Source: Hymenobacter sp. J193 (GTDB lineage Bacteria > Bacteroidota > Bacteroidia > Cytophagales > Hymenobacteraceae). Taken from it: a stretch of DNA of 64,000 nucleotides. Location of the stretch: NCBI RefSeq assembly GCF_024700075.1, contig NZ_JAJONE010000001.1:1-64000 (forward strand), read 5' to 3'. The notes under the pieces were generated by a model. It did not search any database, was not told the origin of the DNA, and worked only from the letters and a program-made list of their open reading frames with translations. This document shows, piece after piece, positions 36,394 to 47,034 of this stretch (its first letter is position 1; every line of letters begins with the position of its first letter). A program made the position numbers and the translations under genes.

Positions 36394-37773
36394 TTGCTGC
36401 CTCCCGCTCTTTCCGATACCATTGTGGCCTTGTCCACGCCGCCCGGCGCGGGCGCCATTGCGGTGCTGCGCCTCTCGGGTCCGCAGGCCATCCAGCTCAC
36501 CGACGGCCTTTTCGCGGGCAAGCGCCTGCACGAGCAACCGGGCCATACCCTGCACTACGGCACCCTGCGCGACGAGGGCCGCATTCTGGATGAGGTGGTG
36601 GTTTCCCTGTTTCGGGGGCCGCACTCCTACACTCGGGAGGATGTGGTGGAAATCAGCTGCCACGGCTCCGACTACATTGTGCAGCAGGTGCTGGCCGCGC
36701 TGGTGCGCCGTGGGGCCCGCCTAGCCGAGGCCGGGGAGTTTACCAAGCGTGCCTTCCTGCACGGTGCCTTCGACCTGGCCCAGGCCGAGGCCGTAGCTGA
36801 CCTTATTGCCGCCGACTCGGCCCTCTCGCACCAGGTGGCCATGCAGCAGATGCGCGGCGGCTTTTCCCGGGAGCTGAAGGACCTGCGTGCCCGGCTGGTG
36901 CAGTTTGCGTCGTTGCTGGAGCTGGAGCTGGATTTTGGGGAAGAAGACGTAGAATTTGCCGACCGCACCGGCCTCACCCGCCTGCTGCAGGAGCTGCAAA
37001 CCGTCATCCGGCAGCTGCTGCGCTCCTTTGAGCTGGGCAACGTCATCAAAAACGGCGTAACGACTGTTATTGCCGGCAAGCCCAACGCGGGTAAATCAAC
37101 CCTGCTGAACGCTTTGCTGAACGAGGAACGCGCCATCGTTTCGGCGGTGCCCGGCACAACCCGCGACTTTATCGAGGATGAAGTAAGCATCGAAGGCATC
37201 CGGTTTCGGTTTGTGGACACGGCTGGCCTGCGCGAAACCACCGACGTGGTGGAGTCCATTGGCGTGGAGCGTACCCGGCAGCGGGTGCGGCAGGCGGCGC
37301 TGCTTTTGTATCTGTTCGACCTGACGGCCACAACGCCCGCCGAAGTAGCCGCCGAGCTGGCCGAGCTAAACCCCGAGGGCCGCATTCCCACGCTGGCCGT
37401 GGGTAACAAGTTCGACCAGATAAGTACGGCGGAAGCAGCCGCTTTTTCCCAACCCGACACCCTGCTGATTTCGGCTGCCACCGGCCAGGGGCTGCCCGAA
37501 CTGCAGCAGGCGCTGCTACGGCACGTACGCGGCTCAGGCCTCGACCGCACCGGCTCGGCTACCATCGTAACGAACGTGCGCCACGCCCGCAGCCTGGAAG
37601 CGTCCCTTGAAGCCCTGGACGCCGTACTACTGGGCCTGAGCACGCACCACGGCACGGAGTTGCTGGCCGCCGACCTGCGTCGCGCATTGGCTTACCTGGG
37701 CGAAATCACCGGCGAAATATCCACCGACGACTTGCTGACCAGCATCTTCACCCAGTTCTGTATCGGGAAATAG
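36394..37773 (+). CDS. mnmE: tRNA uridine-5-carboxymethylaminomethyl modification GTPase
   Basis: 459 residues. With MnmG it modifies U34 of certain tRNAs. N-terminal folate-binding domain (SDTIVALSTPPGAGAIAVLRLSG), helical part, then the inserted G domain: GKPNAGKSTLLNALL (P-loop), VSAVPGTTRDFIEDEV, VDTAGLRETTDVVE, NKFD; C-terminal catalytic FCIGK. All parts intact. The start is a TTG at 36394, just before the conserved ALSDTIVAL; no ATG fits. Confidence 0.95.
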   Translation: MLPPALSDTIVALSTPPGAGAIAVLRLSGPQAIQLTDGLFAGKRLHEQPGHTLHYGTLRDEGRILDEVVVSLFRGPHSYTREDVVEISCHGSDYIVQQVLAALVRRGARLAEAGEFTKRAFLHGAFDLAQAEAVADLIAADSALSHQVAMQQMRGGFSRELKDLRARLVQFASLLELELDFGEEDVEFADRTGLTRLLQELQTVIRQLLRSFELGNVIKNGVTTVIAGKPNAGKSTLLNALLNEERAIVSAVPGTTRDFIEDEVSIEGIRFRFVDTAGLRETTDVVESIGVERTRQRVRQAALLLYLFDLTATTPAEVAAELAELNPEGRIPTLAVGNKFDQISTAEAAAFSQPDTLLISAATGQGLPELQQALLRHVRGSGLDRTGSATIVTNVRHARSLEASLEALDAVLLGLSTHHGTELLAADLRRALAYLGEITGEISTDDLLTSIFTQFCIGK

Positions 37774-37976
37774 CCGGGTCCGCCAGCGTGAGCTATAGGT
37801 TTTTAGCAACAACTTTCGGGCGTTTCGCTTAATTATCGGCATAGCGAATAATTTTGCGCTTCGAGCCGAACTTCTACCCCCGGTTGGCGGTAGTATAATG
37901 TCCGGCTTTCGGGTCGGGCTTTCCGGCCTGCCGGTAATTCTTTACTTTCGCCCCGCATCCACCCTAATACACGCTT

Positions 37977-39263
<1,287 letters not shown>

Positions 39264-39279
39264 GCGTTGCTTAGGCAAT

Positions 39280-39312
39280 AAAAAGGCTACCCGGTACGGG
39301 TAGCCTTTTTTT
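39280..39312 (+). terminator. Intrinsic terminator after gltA
   Basis: AAAAAGGCTACCCG pairs with CGGGTAGCCTTTTT over GTA, followed by more T. Confidence 0.92.
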
Positions 39313-39340
39313 ATGGCTTATAACTTATGCTTGTTGAGTG

Positions 39341-39721
39341 CTAGCGGGCAGCTACGGTTTGGCTATTCAGTACGGCTAGTTGGGGCATCAGCGGCTGCAC
39401 GCGGGCCATTTGGTCAGGCATCAGGATGGATGCCAGCTGTGCTTCATAGCCAGCCTGAATCCGGGCCAGTTGATTTTCATTTTCCAGAGGAGAGCCAGCG
39501 TGCATCTGTACCCGCGCTACTTCCCGCATCATCCGAATGCTCAGGCTGCGCACACGCTTATACTGTCCCTCATTCAACTGGCCCTCATCCGCAAATGAGC
39601 GACTGATAGTAGTAGCCTGCCGACTGATGGGCGAGTCACCGGCCGTGTTCATGCAGCCTGACAAAAGACTGCCACCGCATAGCAGCAGCACGGCACAAGC
39701 GGAGTGAATAGAAGTACGCAT
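39341..39721 (-). CDS. Small helical lipoprotein (Spy/LTXXQ-like), paralogue 2
   Basis: 126 residues with a clean lipobox (GGSLLSGCMNT). The mature part: GQLNEGQYKRVRSLSIRMMREVARV and LASILMPDQMARVQPL, matching in order the LxExQ..k.. and L.P.Q motifs of the proteins at 24091 and 39934. Spy/CpxP-like small periplasmic helical protein; function unknown. It lies next to paralogue 3 on the same strand with an AT-rich gap between them. Confidence 0.7.
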   Translation of the reverse strand: MRTSIHSACAVLLLCGGSLLSGCMNTAGDSPISRQATTISRSFADEGQLNEGQYKRVRSLSIRMMREVARVQMHAGSPLENENQLARIQAGYEAQLASILMPDQMARVQPLMPQLAVLNSQTVAAR

Positions 39722-39879
39722 TGGCTGTAAGGGCTATAGGTGCAGACAAGTAAACAGAGGCAGGAAAAAATGAAGGAACGCATTATTTGAATTCCCCTAC
39801 TTAATCTTGACCAAAGATAATAATATCCAATCGTATTCCAGTGAATAGTGACAACTTATTTTGTTAATGTTATAAAAAT

Positions 39880-39910
39880 ACAAAAGCACCTACTCGCGCA
39901 GGTGCTTTTG
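39880..39910 (-). terminator. Intrinsic terminator after paralogue 3
   Basis: CAAAAGCACCT pairs with AGGTGCTTTTG across 8 nt; on the minus strand it ends in TTTTG. Confidence 0.85.
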
Positions 39911-39933
39911 ACAGTTGACTGGAGTGGCTTGTG

Positions 39934-40317
39934 TTAGTTGGCCATAATGCTCAGGGCAGTCATGTTCGTTTGGGCTTCCTGATACAAGGCCAACTGCCGG
40001 GGGCGCAACAAATCGGCTAGCGCCTGCTCATACTGCTGTTGGGCATCTGCCAACTGCTGGTCGAGTATCTCAGGGTCGGCGGCATAGCGCGACTTCAGGT
40101 CATCCACGGCAATGAGCATCCGGGTGTTGAGCTTTTTGATTTTGAGATACTGCCCTTCGTCCAACTGCATGGCACTGGCCATGGAGCGCGAAAGTTTGGT
40201 CGCGCGGGCTGCAATAGCCGCGCCGTGGTCGGTGGTGATGGTGGTGACACCGGAACCCGCTTGGCTGGCCGTGCCCAGCGCCAGCAGCATTCCAATGAGT
40301 AAGCAGAGCTTTTTCAT
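39934..40317 (-). CDS. Secreted small helical protein (Spy/LTXXQ-like), paralogue 3
   Basis: 127 residues from ATG 40317 (MKKLCLLIGMLLALGTASQAG), a Sec signal peptide. Then SRSMASAMQLDEGQYLKIKKL, a second helix with LDQQLADAQQQYEQALADLL, and RPRQLALYQEA. The L-D-E-x-Q and L-R-P-R-Q pair is the same as in the two other family members. Likely periplasmic and helical. Confidence 0.72.
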   Translation of the reverse strand: MKKLCLLIGMLLALGTASQAGSGVTTITTDHGAAIAARATKLSRSMASAMQLDEGQYLKIKKLNTRMLIAVDDLKSRYAADPEILDQQLADAQQQYEQALADLLRPRQLALYQEAQTNMTALSIMAN

Positions 40318-40627
40318 ACGTAAAAGAGGGTTAGGTAAGAGAGTGAGGAAAAGAAGAAAGAAAAGCGAAAACACAGCGTCTGGCTTCTAAGGAAAATAGA
40401 ACCTGGCCCCTTGCTAGCAAAGATACAGGAAGTTTTGATTTAAAAAATAAAAATTATTACTATTCTAATTTAAAGCTTTTAGACCAAATAACTATAATAT
40501 AGATTATCAGCTCATTAATTGGCTTATGAAAAACTTCAACTATAAGTAAACTCAGGGCCTTCAAAACATAAAAAAAGCCCTGCTCGGTGAAGAACAGGGC
40601 TGCTCAGCCTTTCAAAGTGCAAGTAGC
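40318..40627. other. AT-rich intergenic region
   Basis: About 300 bp, including a stretch of low GC at 40440-40570, between two minus-strand genes. Apart from the terminator at its right end I see no gene; it probably holds the promoter of the small secreted-protein gene. Confidence 0.5.
40571..40601 (-). terminator. Intrinsic terminator after the OmpA/PD40 gene
   Basis: On the minus strand AGCCCTG...CAGGGCT followed by TTTTTT. Confidence 0.85.
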
Positions 40628-42562
40628 TTACAGAATCCGAAACTCAATCCGACGATTTTGCTGCCGGTTGCTGTCTGTGTCATTTGGTACCAGCGGCTTG
40701 GTTTCGCCGTAGCCTCTGAACCGCAGCCGGTTTGCGGAAATGCCGTTCCCTGCCAGATAGTCGTACACGGAGCGGGCCCGGTTCAGGGAAAGTTTTTCGT
40801 TGTCGTTATCAGCCCCGATATCATCGGTATGGCCGGCTATTTCCACCTGCACATCCTTGTACTGGCGCATGAAAGCAATCAGCCGGTTAAGCTCCGTGCG
40901 CGAGGTAGGCTTAAGCTTGTACTCGTTGGTTTCGAAAAACAGGTTGTTAAGCACCATCGTGCGGCCGGCGCGCAGCGGATCCAGATACAAGTCCAGCGTG
41001 AGCGGGTCGAAGGCGTGTTTGTCGGTGTAGTCGAAGCTCATGCTTTTAAGCAGATAGCCATCGGCTGAAGCGTACATGGCATACTGCCGGCCTTCGTTGA
41101 GCACCACGGTATAGTCGCCATCCAGGGGGTCAGACGTCACGTACTGAACCAGCTCGTTGGTTTGCAGATCATAGAGCTGCACATCAGCTTTCAGCGGCTT
41201 TTTGGTAGTGGCGTCGAACACGCGGCCTTGGGTGTAGGTGCTGGTTTCGCGTGACCGAACGGCCTTGGGAACGTCGAACGAAAACAGCTCCACCGGCCGG
41301 TCCCGCTCCATAACGCCGGGCTCGTTGGGGCGGGTGCGCGAGCAGTAGCCCCGGCTGTTATCGGAGGCGATAAAGAGCGAGGCTTCGTTTTCGTGGGTGT
41401 TGAGTGGGTAGCCCAGGTTTTCGGGCAGCGACCAAGCAGTTCCGGTCAGATTACACTTATACACGTCGAGCCCGCCCATACCTACCAGCCCATCCGTGAC
41501 GTAGTACAGCGTGGTGCCGCTGGCATGGATGAAGGGCGCCATATCCTTGCCGGCGGTATTGACGGGTGTGCCCAGGTTGTGAGCAGGGCTCCAGGTACCG
41601 TCTTCCTGCAGCGTCGTCACGTAAATATCTTCCAGGCCCTGCCCGCCGCGCCGGTCGGAGGTGAAGTACAGCGTACGGCCATCGGCCGACAACGACGGCT
41701 GCGAATCCCAGGCAACGGAGTTGACCAGCTTGCCCAGGTTGCGGGGCTTACTCCAGTTGTTGCCGGTGCGCCGCGAAATGTACAGGTCGCAGTTGCCTAC
41801 CGAGCCGGGCCGGTCGCAGGACGCAAACACCAGGGTTTTGCCGTCGCCGGAAATCGAGCCGGCGCCTTCATTCAGCTGCGTGTTGATAGCGGCCGAAATG
41901 GGTTGCGGTGTACCCAGAGTGCCATCCTTGTTTTGCCGGCTTAGGTACAGGTCTTCGTCGCTCTGGGCCGTAGGCCGGGCCGTATACAGCAGGAAGCGGT
42001 TATCGGCGGTGATGGAAGGGAAGTACTGGTAGCGGAACGTATTGAGGGGCTCGGCCACGCGCTGGGGGGCCGGGCCGGTAGGCGCCGCTACGGCCTGCAC
42101 CGCAAACTCACAGTTTAGTAATTGCTGATGCGCCTTGGGAATGCTACGTTGGCCTTTGGGGGCCGATTTCAGGAAGCGGCTGTAGCTTTCCCCTGCCACC
42201 GGGTATTCGCCGAAGCTCATAGCCAGTTCTCCCAGCGTAAAATAGTCCAGAAACCGGGCCGGGTCGAAAGGCAGCAGCTTCAGGCCCCGCTCGTACGCTT
42301 CGTAGGCTGCGCGGGTGTTGCCGGTAGCTTTCAGCAGGGAGCCTTTTACCAGGTACGGCTCGCCCAGCGAAGGAAACTTCGCGTTCAGCACCTGCAGCGT
42401 TTCAATAGCCTTGTCGAACTCCCGGTTTTTGGCCTGGCTCTGGGCTTTCTCAAACAGGTTACGCGCCTTGGTATTGTTGGTCGACAGCTTTTGCTGTGCG
42501 TATAGCGGCGGCCCGGCCAGCAAGGCCAGCGCGAATAAGGCAACAACGAAGAAACGACACAT
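40628..42562 (-). CDS. TPR/PD40/OmpA outer-membrane protein (PorE-like)
   Basis: 644 residues. Signal peptide to about 22; TPR repeats (residues 30-150: NLFEKAQSQAKNREFDKAIETL, YERGLKLLPFDPARFLDYF); a PD40 beta propeller (about 170-415, with repeated LLYTARP, LVFASCDR, LYFTSDRRGGQGLEDIYV, LYYVTDG); a carboxypeptidase-regulatory-like domain (about 435-520, VFDATTKKPLKADVQL) and a C-terminal OmpA domain (EIAGHTDDIGADNDNEKLSLNRARSV, split here into parts by eye) binding peptidoglycan. The same order is found in PorE of the type IX secretion system, but nothing else of that system is in the window, so the assignment stays PorE-like. Confidence 0.9.
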   Translation of the reverse strand: MCRFFVVALFALALLAGPPLYAQQKLSTNNTKARNLFEKAQSQAKNREFDKAIETLQVLNAKFPSLGEPYLVKGSLLKATGNTRAAYEAYERGLKLLPFDPARFLDYFTLGELAMSFGEYPVAGESYSRFLKSAPKGQRSIPKAHQQLLNCEFAVQAVAAPTGPAPQRVAEPLNTFRYQYFPSITADNRFLLYTARPTAQSDEDLYLSRQNKDGTLGTPQPISAAINTQLNEGAGSISGDGKTLVFASCDRPGSVGNCDLYISRRTGNNWSKPRNLGKLVNSVAWDSQPSLSADGRTLYFTSDRRGGQGLEDIYVTTLQEDGTWSPAHNLGTPVNTAGKDMAPFIHASGTTLYYVTDGLVGMGGLDVYKCNLTGTAWSLPENLGYPLNTHENEASLFIASDNSRGYCSRTRPNEPGVMERDRPVELFSFDVPKAVRSRETSTYTQGRVFDATTKKPLKADVQLYDLQTNELVQYVTSDPLDGDYTVVLNEGRQYAMYASADGYLLKSMSFDYTDKHAFDPLTLDLYLDPLRAGRTMVLNNLFFETNEYKLKPTSRTELNRLIAFMRQYKDVQVEIAGHTDDIGADNDNEKLSLNRARSVYDYLAGNGISANRLRFRGYGETKPLVPNDTDSNRQQNRRIEFRIL

Positions 42563-42578
42563 ACACGGTGGTGGGAGC

Positions 42579-43232
42579 TTAAGGAATATCGAGGTACTTA
42601 TGCGTTTGTAGGGACACCTGCCACTGCGGGTGCTCCTTCACGTAGTCGATGAGCAGGGGGGTAATTGCGGCGGCTTTGCTCCACTCCGGCTGCAGATAAA
42701 GGCGCGTGTGCGGCCCGGCCAAAGCGGCGTGCTGTTCGGCCCAGGCAAAGTCGCTCTTGTTGAACACCACTACCTTCAGTTCGTGCGCCTGTGCTACCAC
42801 GTCGGGCCGCGGCGCCTTGAACTTCTTGGGCGACACGCACACCCAGTCCCAGACACCCGTGAGCGGATAGGCGCCCGAGGTTTCCAGCCAGGTTTGGCAG
42901 CCTGCTTCTTTCAGAGCCTTGGTGAGGCCTGTAAGATCGTACATCAGCGGCTCGCCCCCGGTGATGACCACGTTGCGGCCAGGATGCGCGGTGGCGGCCT
43001 GCACCATATCGGCCAGGAACACGCGCGGGTGCTGGCCGGCATCCCAAGATTCCTTTACGTCGCACCACACGCAGCCTACGTCGCATCCACCCAGACGCAG
43101 AAAATAGGCCGCGCGCCCGGCGTTATACCCCTCACCCTGAATAGTATAAAACTGTTCCATCAGCGGCAGGGCCGCCGTGGTATCCGGCGTGAGGGAGGAA
43201 AGGACGGGCAGAGAAGTCAGCAAGTCAGTCAA
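42579..43232 (-). CDS. queE: 7-carboxy-7-deazaguanine synthase
   Basis: 217 residues, radical-SAM enzyme of queuosine / preQ0 synthesis, making 7-carboxy-7-deazaguanine from CPH4. The short radical-SAM cluster site GGCDVGCVWCDV is of the C-x3-C-x2-C type; VVITGGEPLMYDL and LETSGAYPL are the following SAM motifs. Starting at 43232 adds 24 residues before the conserved MEQFYTIQGEGYNAGRA; starting at that Met (43160) is possible. It lies 16 bp upstream of the PorE-like gene, so the two are probably co-transcribed. No queC/D/F here. Confidence 0.93.
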   Translation of the reverse strand: MTDLLTSLPVLSSLTPDTTAALPLMEQFYTIQGEGYNAGRAAYFLRLGGCDVGCVWCDVKESWDAGQHPRVFLADMVQAATAHPGRNVVITGGEPLMYDLTGLTKALKEAGCQTWLETSGAYPLTGVWDWVCVSPKKFKAPRPDVVAQAHELKVVVFNKSDFAWAEQHAALAGPHTRLYLQPEWSKAAAITPLLIDYVKEHPQWQVSLQTHKYLDIP

Positions 43233-43371
43233 AGCGCAAGCAAAATCAAAAAGGCCGGTTTCCGGGGCGGAACCAGCTACCTCGCAGCATAGTTCCGTCC
43301 CGGACGTCCGACCTGAAAAGTAACAGAATCCGGCGGCAAATGAAAGCTAAAGATACCGGAAAAATAGGATT

Positions 43372-44283
43372 CTACCGGGCGTATACCTCGCCTTTGGCTG
43401 CCCGCAAGGTATTGAGCAGTAGCATGGCAATGGTCATAGGGCCCACGCCGCCGGGCACGGGCGTGATGTAGGAAGTGAGCGGAGCTACTTCATCGAACTT
43501 CACGTCGCCCTTCAGCGCCCAACCGGCTTTCCGGCTGGCATCTTCCACCCGGGTAGTACCCACGTCAATAACCACGGCGCCGGGCTTCACCATATCGGCC
43601 GTCACGAACTCCGGGCGGCCCAGGGCAGCCACCAGGATATCGGCCGTGCGGGTAATTTCGGCCAGGTTCTGGGTGCGCGAGTGGCATAAAGTAACCGTGC
43701 AGTTGCCGGGCTCCAAGTTCTTAGCCAGCAGGATGCTAACCGGCGTACCCACGATGTTGCTTCGGCCGATAACCACGCAGTGCTTGCCATCGGTAGGCAG
43801 CTTATAGCGGCGCAGCAGTTCCACAATGCCCGAGGGCGTTGCGGGCAGCAGCGCGGGCAGCCCGGCCACCATCCGGCCGATGTTCATGGGGTGAAAACCG
43901 TCCACGTCCTTTTCGGGGCGGATGGCCTCAATCACCTTTTCGGAGGAAATGTGGCGTGGCAAGGGCAGCTGCACGATGAAGCCGTCGATGTTGTCGTCTT
44001 CGTTCAGCTCCGCTACTTTGGCCAGCAGCTCGGCTTCCGTCATGGTGTCTTCGTAGCGGAGCAGGGTGCTTTCGAAGCCGACCCGCTCGCAGGCCAGCAC
44101 CTTGTTGCGCACGTAGGTTTCGGAGCCGCCATCGTGGCCCACCAGCACGGCGGCCAGGTGGGGCACTTTCTGACCAGCGGCGCGGCGCTGGGCTACTTCG
44201 GCGGCAATTTCTTCTTTAATGGCCTCGGCGGTCTGCTTGCCGTCGATAAGGCGGTAGGTGGGGGCGTCGGGGGCTGTGGTCAT
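43372..44283 (-). CDS. folD: Bifunctional methylenetetrahydrofolate dehydrogenase/cyclohydrolase
   Basis: 303 residues from the ATG at 44283 ([20 protein letters not shown]). Interconverts 5,10-methylene-, methenyl- and 10-formyl-THF using NADP. Catalytic Tyr/Lys in [39 protein letters not shown]; nucleotide-binding [18 protein letters not shown]-terminal [17 protein letters not shown]. The frame stays open without a stop for another 177 codons upstream (44284-44814), so a larger fused product is possible. A FolD of normal length begins at 44283. Confidence 0.93.
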   Translation of the reverse strand: MTTAPDAPTYRLIDGKQTAEAIKEEIAAEVAQRRAAGQKVPHLAAVLVGHDGGSETYVRNKVLACERVGFESTLLRYEDTMTEAELLAKVAELNEDDNIDGFIVQLPLPRHISSEKVIEAIRPEKDVDGFHPMNIGRMVAGLPALLPATPSGIVELLRRYKLPTDGKHCVVIGRSNIVGTPVSILLAKNLEPGNCTVTLCHSRTQNLAEITRTADILVAALGRPEFVTADMVKPGAVVIDVGTTRVEDASRKAGWALKGDVKFDEVAPLTSYITPVPGGVGPMTIAMLLLNTLRAAKGEVYAR

Positions 44284-44814
44284 GGTTGTGAGGTATGATG
44301 AAATGTCGGGGTCTGTATACCGGCTCACGTCTATTCGCCCGTCCGGCATCGAAGAGTAGGTAGTTTGCTCTAGTGGAAAAATAACTAGCCAGTCGCCACA
44401 GGTAATAAGCTGCTGTCCATCTGTGAAGTCAAGAGTTAAAGTCCCATCTTTATCAAGAGAAACATCTAAAATCTGAGTATTACTCAGCGAGAAGATATTA
44501 GGTGTGTAAAGCCATGCAAACCATCCATCGAATGACTTTTCATCACATTTACTTATCAGCTTTCCTTGCTTAACTATTTTCCAATGGCTGCCTAGCCACA
44601 AGTCAATATCAGGCACTTCTTGCTCTCTAACTACCTCACTGTTGATTTCCGCTGCTAAGCTGTTTAGCTTGATAAGATGCTTTCGGCCTATATACAACTG
44701 GTATGACTTCATCCATGTAGCCCAAACTTGCATTCCCACCATTTGCTTAGTGATGGGAAGAAATTCAGCGGAAGAAATAGTTTTCGCAGACTTTTCTGGG
44801 AAAAGGACAGCCAT
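44284..44814 (-). CDS. AT-rich hypothetical ORF fused in frame to folD
   Basis: 177 codons from ATG 44814 ([20 protein letters not shown]), running without a stop into folD. Markedly AT-richer than its neighbours, with many Lys/Ile/Ser/Asn. It includes [36 protein letters not shown] and [18 protein letters not shown], a beta-rich pattern reminiscent of small immunity-type proteins, but I recognise no family. Either it is a separate, foreign gene whose stop was lost or mis-sequenced, or a real N-terminal extension of FolD. It starts 14 bp after a 59-codon gene. Confidence 0.55.
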
Positions 44815-44828
44815 ACTATGCCTTTAGG

Positions 44829-45008
44829 TTACTCCTGCTCCGCCTTGGCTTTGCTTTCGTGGGCGGCAATGGCTTCGCGGCCGGCATCGAGGATGTTTTT
44901 TTCCATTACGGGCCAATCGTCGCGCCAGCGGAACTTGCGCTCCTGGCCGCGGCGGATTTTTTCCAGCTGTTCTTCGCTGGTACAGTTACTCGTGAGGTTG
45001 TTCGACAT
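44829..45008 (-). CDS. Small hypothetical protein (59 residues)
   Basis: ATG 45008, stop TAA 44829-44831. Reads MSNNLTSNCTSEEQLEK, then IRRGQERKFRWRDDWPVMEK, NILDAGREAIAAHESKAKA. Charged and helical, no signal peptide; the regular codon use and good GC pattern suggest a real gene. It is likely transcribed with the ORF/folD region 14 bp downstream. Function unknown. Confidence 0.6.
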   Translation of the reverse strand: MSNNLTSNCTSEEQLEKIRRGQERKFRWRDDWPVMEKNILDAGREAIAAHESKAKAEQE

Positions 45009-45078
45009 GGGGTGAGGCAGTAATCATACCTCGCCGTGTCAGGGGAAGTGTATGAGGTGAAAATGAAGGTTACAACAC

Positions 45079-45107
45079 AAAAAAACGCGCCCCGGCGGGA
45101 CGCGTTT
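45079..45107 (-). terminator. Intrinsic terminator after lepA
   Basis: On the minus strand AAACGCG.CCC / GGG.CGCGTTT with a following T-run (TTTTTTT). Confidence 0.8.
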
Positions 45108-45114
45108 CACTTAC

Positions 45115-46902
45115 TTAGTCAATTTTCAGCACGGCCAGGAAGGCCTCCTGCGGAATCTCAACGGACCCTACCTGGCGCATCCGCTTCTTGCCTTCTTTCT
45201 GCTTTTCGAGCAGCTTGCGCTTGCGGCTGATGTCACCGCCGTAGCACTTGGCAATAACGTTTTTGCGCAGAGCCTTCACCGTTTCGCGGGCAATGATTTT
45301 CTGCCCGATGCTGGCCTGAATGGCAATTTCGAACTGCTGGCGGGGCAGCAGCTCGCGCAGCTTTTCGCAGAGGCGGCGGCCCCAGTCGTAGCTTTTGCTG
45401 CGGTGCACAATGGCCGACAGCGCGTCCACTTTCTCCCCGTTCAGCATCACGTCCAGCTTCACCATGTCCGACTCGCGGAAGCCGATCAGCTCGTAGTCGA
45501 GGGAAGCATAGCCGCGCGAAATGGTTTTGAGCTTGTCGAAGAAGTCGAACACGATTTCCGACAGCGGCAGCTCAAATGTCAGCTCCACCCGCTCGCTCGT
45601 CAGGTAGCTCTGACCCTTGATGATGCCGCGCTTTTCCATGCACAGGGTGATAATGGCCCCCACATAATCGGCCGCCGTGATGATCTGGGCCTTGATGAAA
45701 GGCTCTTCGATGAGCTTGATCATGTTCGGCTCCGGCATTTCGGAGGGCGCGTTGATGGTCAGCAGCTGGTCCTTGGTGCCGGTAGCATGAAACTGTACCG
45801 AGGGCACGGTGGTAATCACCGTCATGTTGAACTCACGCTCCAGGCGCTCCTGCACAATCTCCATGTGGAGCATGCCCAGGAACCCGCAGCGGAACCCGAA
45901 GCCCAGGGCCACTGAGGTTTCGGGCTCCCACACCAGGGAGGCGTCGTTGAGCTGCAGCTTTTCCATGCAGGAGCGCAGCTCTTCGTATTCGGTGGTATCC
46001 ACGGGGTAAATGCCGGCAAATACCATGGGTTTCACGTCCTCAAAGCCCTGAATGGCCTCGGCCGTGGGGCGCGCTACGTGCGTGATGGTGTCGCCGACCT
46101 TTACTTCGCGGGCTTCCTTGATGCCGGAAATCAGGTAGCCTACGTTGCCGGCGGCTACTTCCTGGCGGGGCTCCTGGTTGAGGCCCAGAATACCGATTTC
46201 GTCGGCGCCGTATTCCTTGCCGGTAGCCATGAAGCGGAGCTTGTCGCCCTTGCGCATGGTGCCGTTCTTGATGCGGAACAGGACTTCGATACCCCGGTAG
46301 GAGTTGAAAACCGAGTCGAAGATCAGGGCCTGCAGCGGAGCTTCCGGGTCGCCTTTCGGGGCCGGAATCCGCTCACAGATGGCGTTCAGAATAGCTTCAA
46401 TGCCAATACCGGCCTTGCCCGAGGCCGGAATGATTTCGTCCCGGTCGCAGCCAATCAGATCCACAATTTCGTCCGACACTTCCTCCGGCATGGAGTGGGG
46501 CAGGTCAATTTTGTTGAGAACCGGAATGATGGTAAGGTCAGAGCCGATGGCCAGGTACAGGTTGGAAATTGTCTGCGCCTCAATCCCCTGCGAGGAGTCC
46601 ACAATCAGCAGGGCCCCTTCGCAGGCAGCAATGGAGCGGGATACTTCGTAGCTGAAATCGACGTGACCGGGCGTATCAATCAGGTTGAGCGTGTACTGCT
46701 CGCCCTTGTACTGATACTGCATCTGGATGGCGTGGCTCTTGATGGTGATGCCCCGCTCCCGCTCCAGGTCCATGTTGTCAAGCAGCTGGGCTTGCATATC
46801 GCGCTTGGCCACAGTACTGGTAAATTCCAGCAGGCGGTCGGCCAGCGTACTTTTGCCGTGGTCGATGTGGGCGATGATGCAGAAATTGCGGATGTTCTTC
46901 AC
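45115..46902 (-). CDS. lepA: Elongation factor 4 (back-translocase)
   Basis: 595 residues, ribosome-bound GTPase. G1 [16 protein letters not shown], switch [15 protein letters not shown]4 [11 protein letters not shown]-like domains II, III and V, then the LepA-specific C-terminus ([23 protein letters not shown] near 555). Full length for the family. A TACCTTCG -7-like box on the minus strand lies at 46932-46925. Monocistronic, ended by its own terminator. Confidence 0.97.
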   Translation of the reverse strand: MKNIRNFCIIAHIDHGKSTLADRLLEFTSTVAKRDMQAQLLDNMDLERERGITIKSHAIQMQYQYKGEQYTLNLIDTPGHVDFSYEVSRSIAACEGALLIVDSSQGIEAQTISNLYLAIGSDLTIIPVLNKIDLPHSMPEEVSDEIVDLIGCDRDEIIPASGKAGIGIEAILNAICERIPAPKGDPEAPLQALIFDSVFNSYRGIEVLFRIKNGTMRKGDKLRFMATGKEYGADEIGILGLNQEPRQEVAAGNVGYLISGIKEAREVKVGDTITHVARPTAEAIQGFEDVKPMVFAGIYPVDTTEYEELRSCMEKLQLNDASLVWEPETSVALGFGFRCGFLGMLHMEIVQERLEREFNMTVITTVPSVQFHATGTKDQLLTINAPSEMPEPNMIKLIEEPFIKAQIITAADYVGAIITLCMEKRGIIKGQSYLTSERVELTFELPLSEIVFDFFDKLKTISRGYASLDYELIGFRESDMVKLDVMLNGEKVDALSAIVHRSKSYDWGRRLCEKLRELLPRQQFEIAIQASIGQKIIARETVKALRKNVIAKCYGGDISRKRKLLEKQKEGKKRMRQVGSVEIPQEAFLAVLKID

Positions 46903-47034
46903 TAGAGGCAGTTTTTTCTAGCTGCGAAGGTACGCAAAACGGCCCGGAAAAGCTAGTTTACCCGAGTTGGCCGGTGCATATGGCCGCCTGCGGGGCATTC
47001 AGTATCTTGGGCTGCGAACTGCTTTTTTCCTGCT

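Noticed and set aside
43233..43371. tRNA-like hairpins between queE and folD
   Set aside because: No acceptor/T-arm pairing and no GTTCGAATC-type T-loop could be found here or elsewhere in the window.
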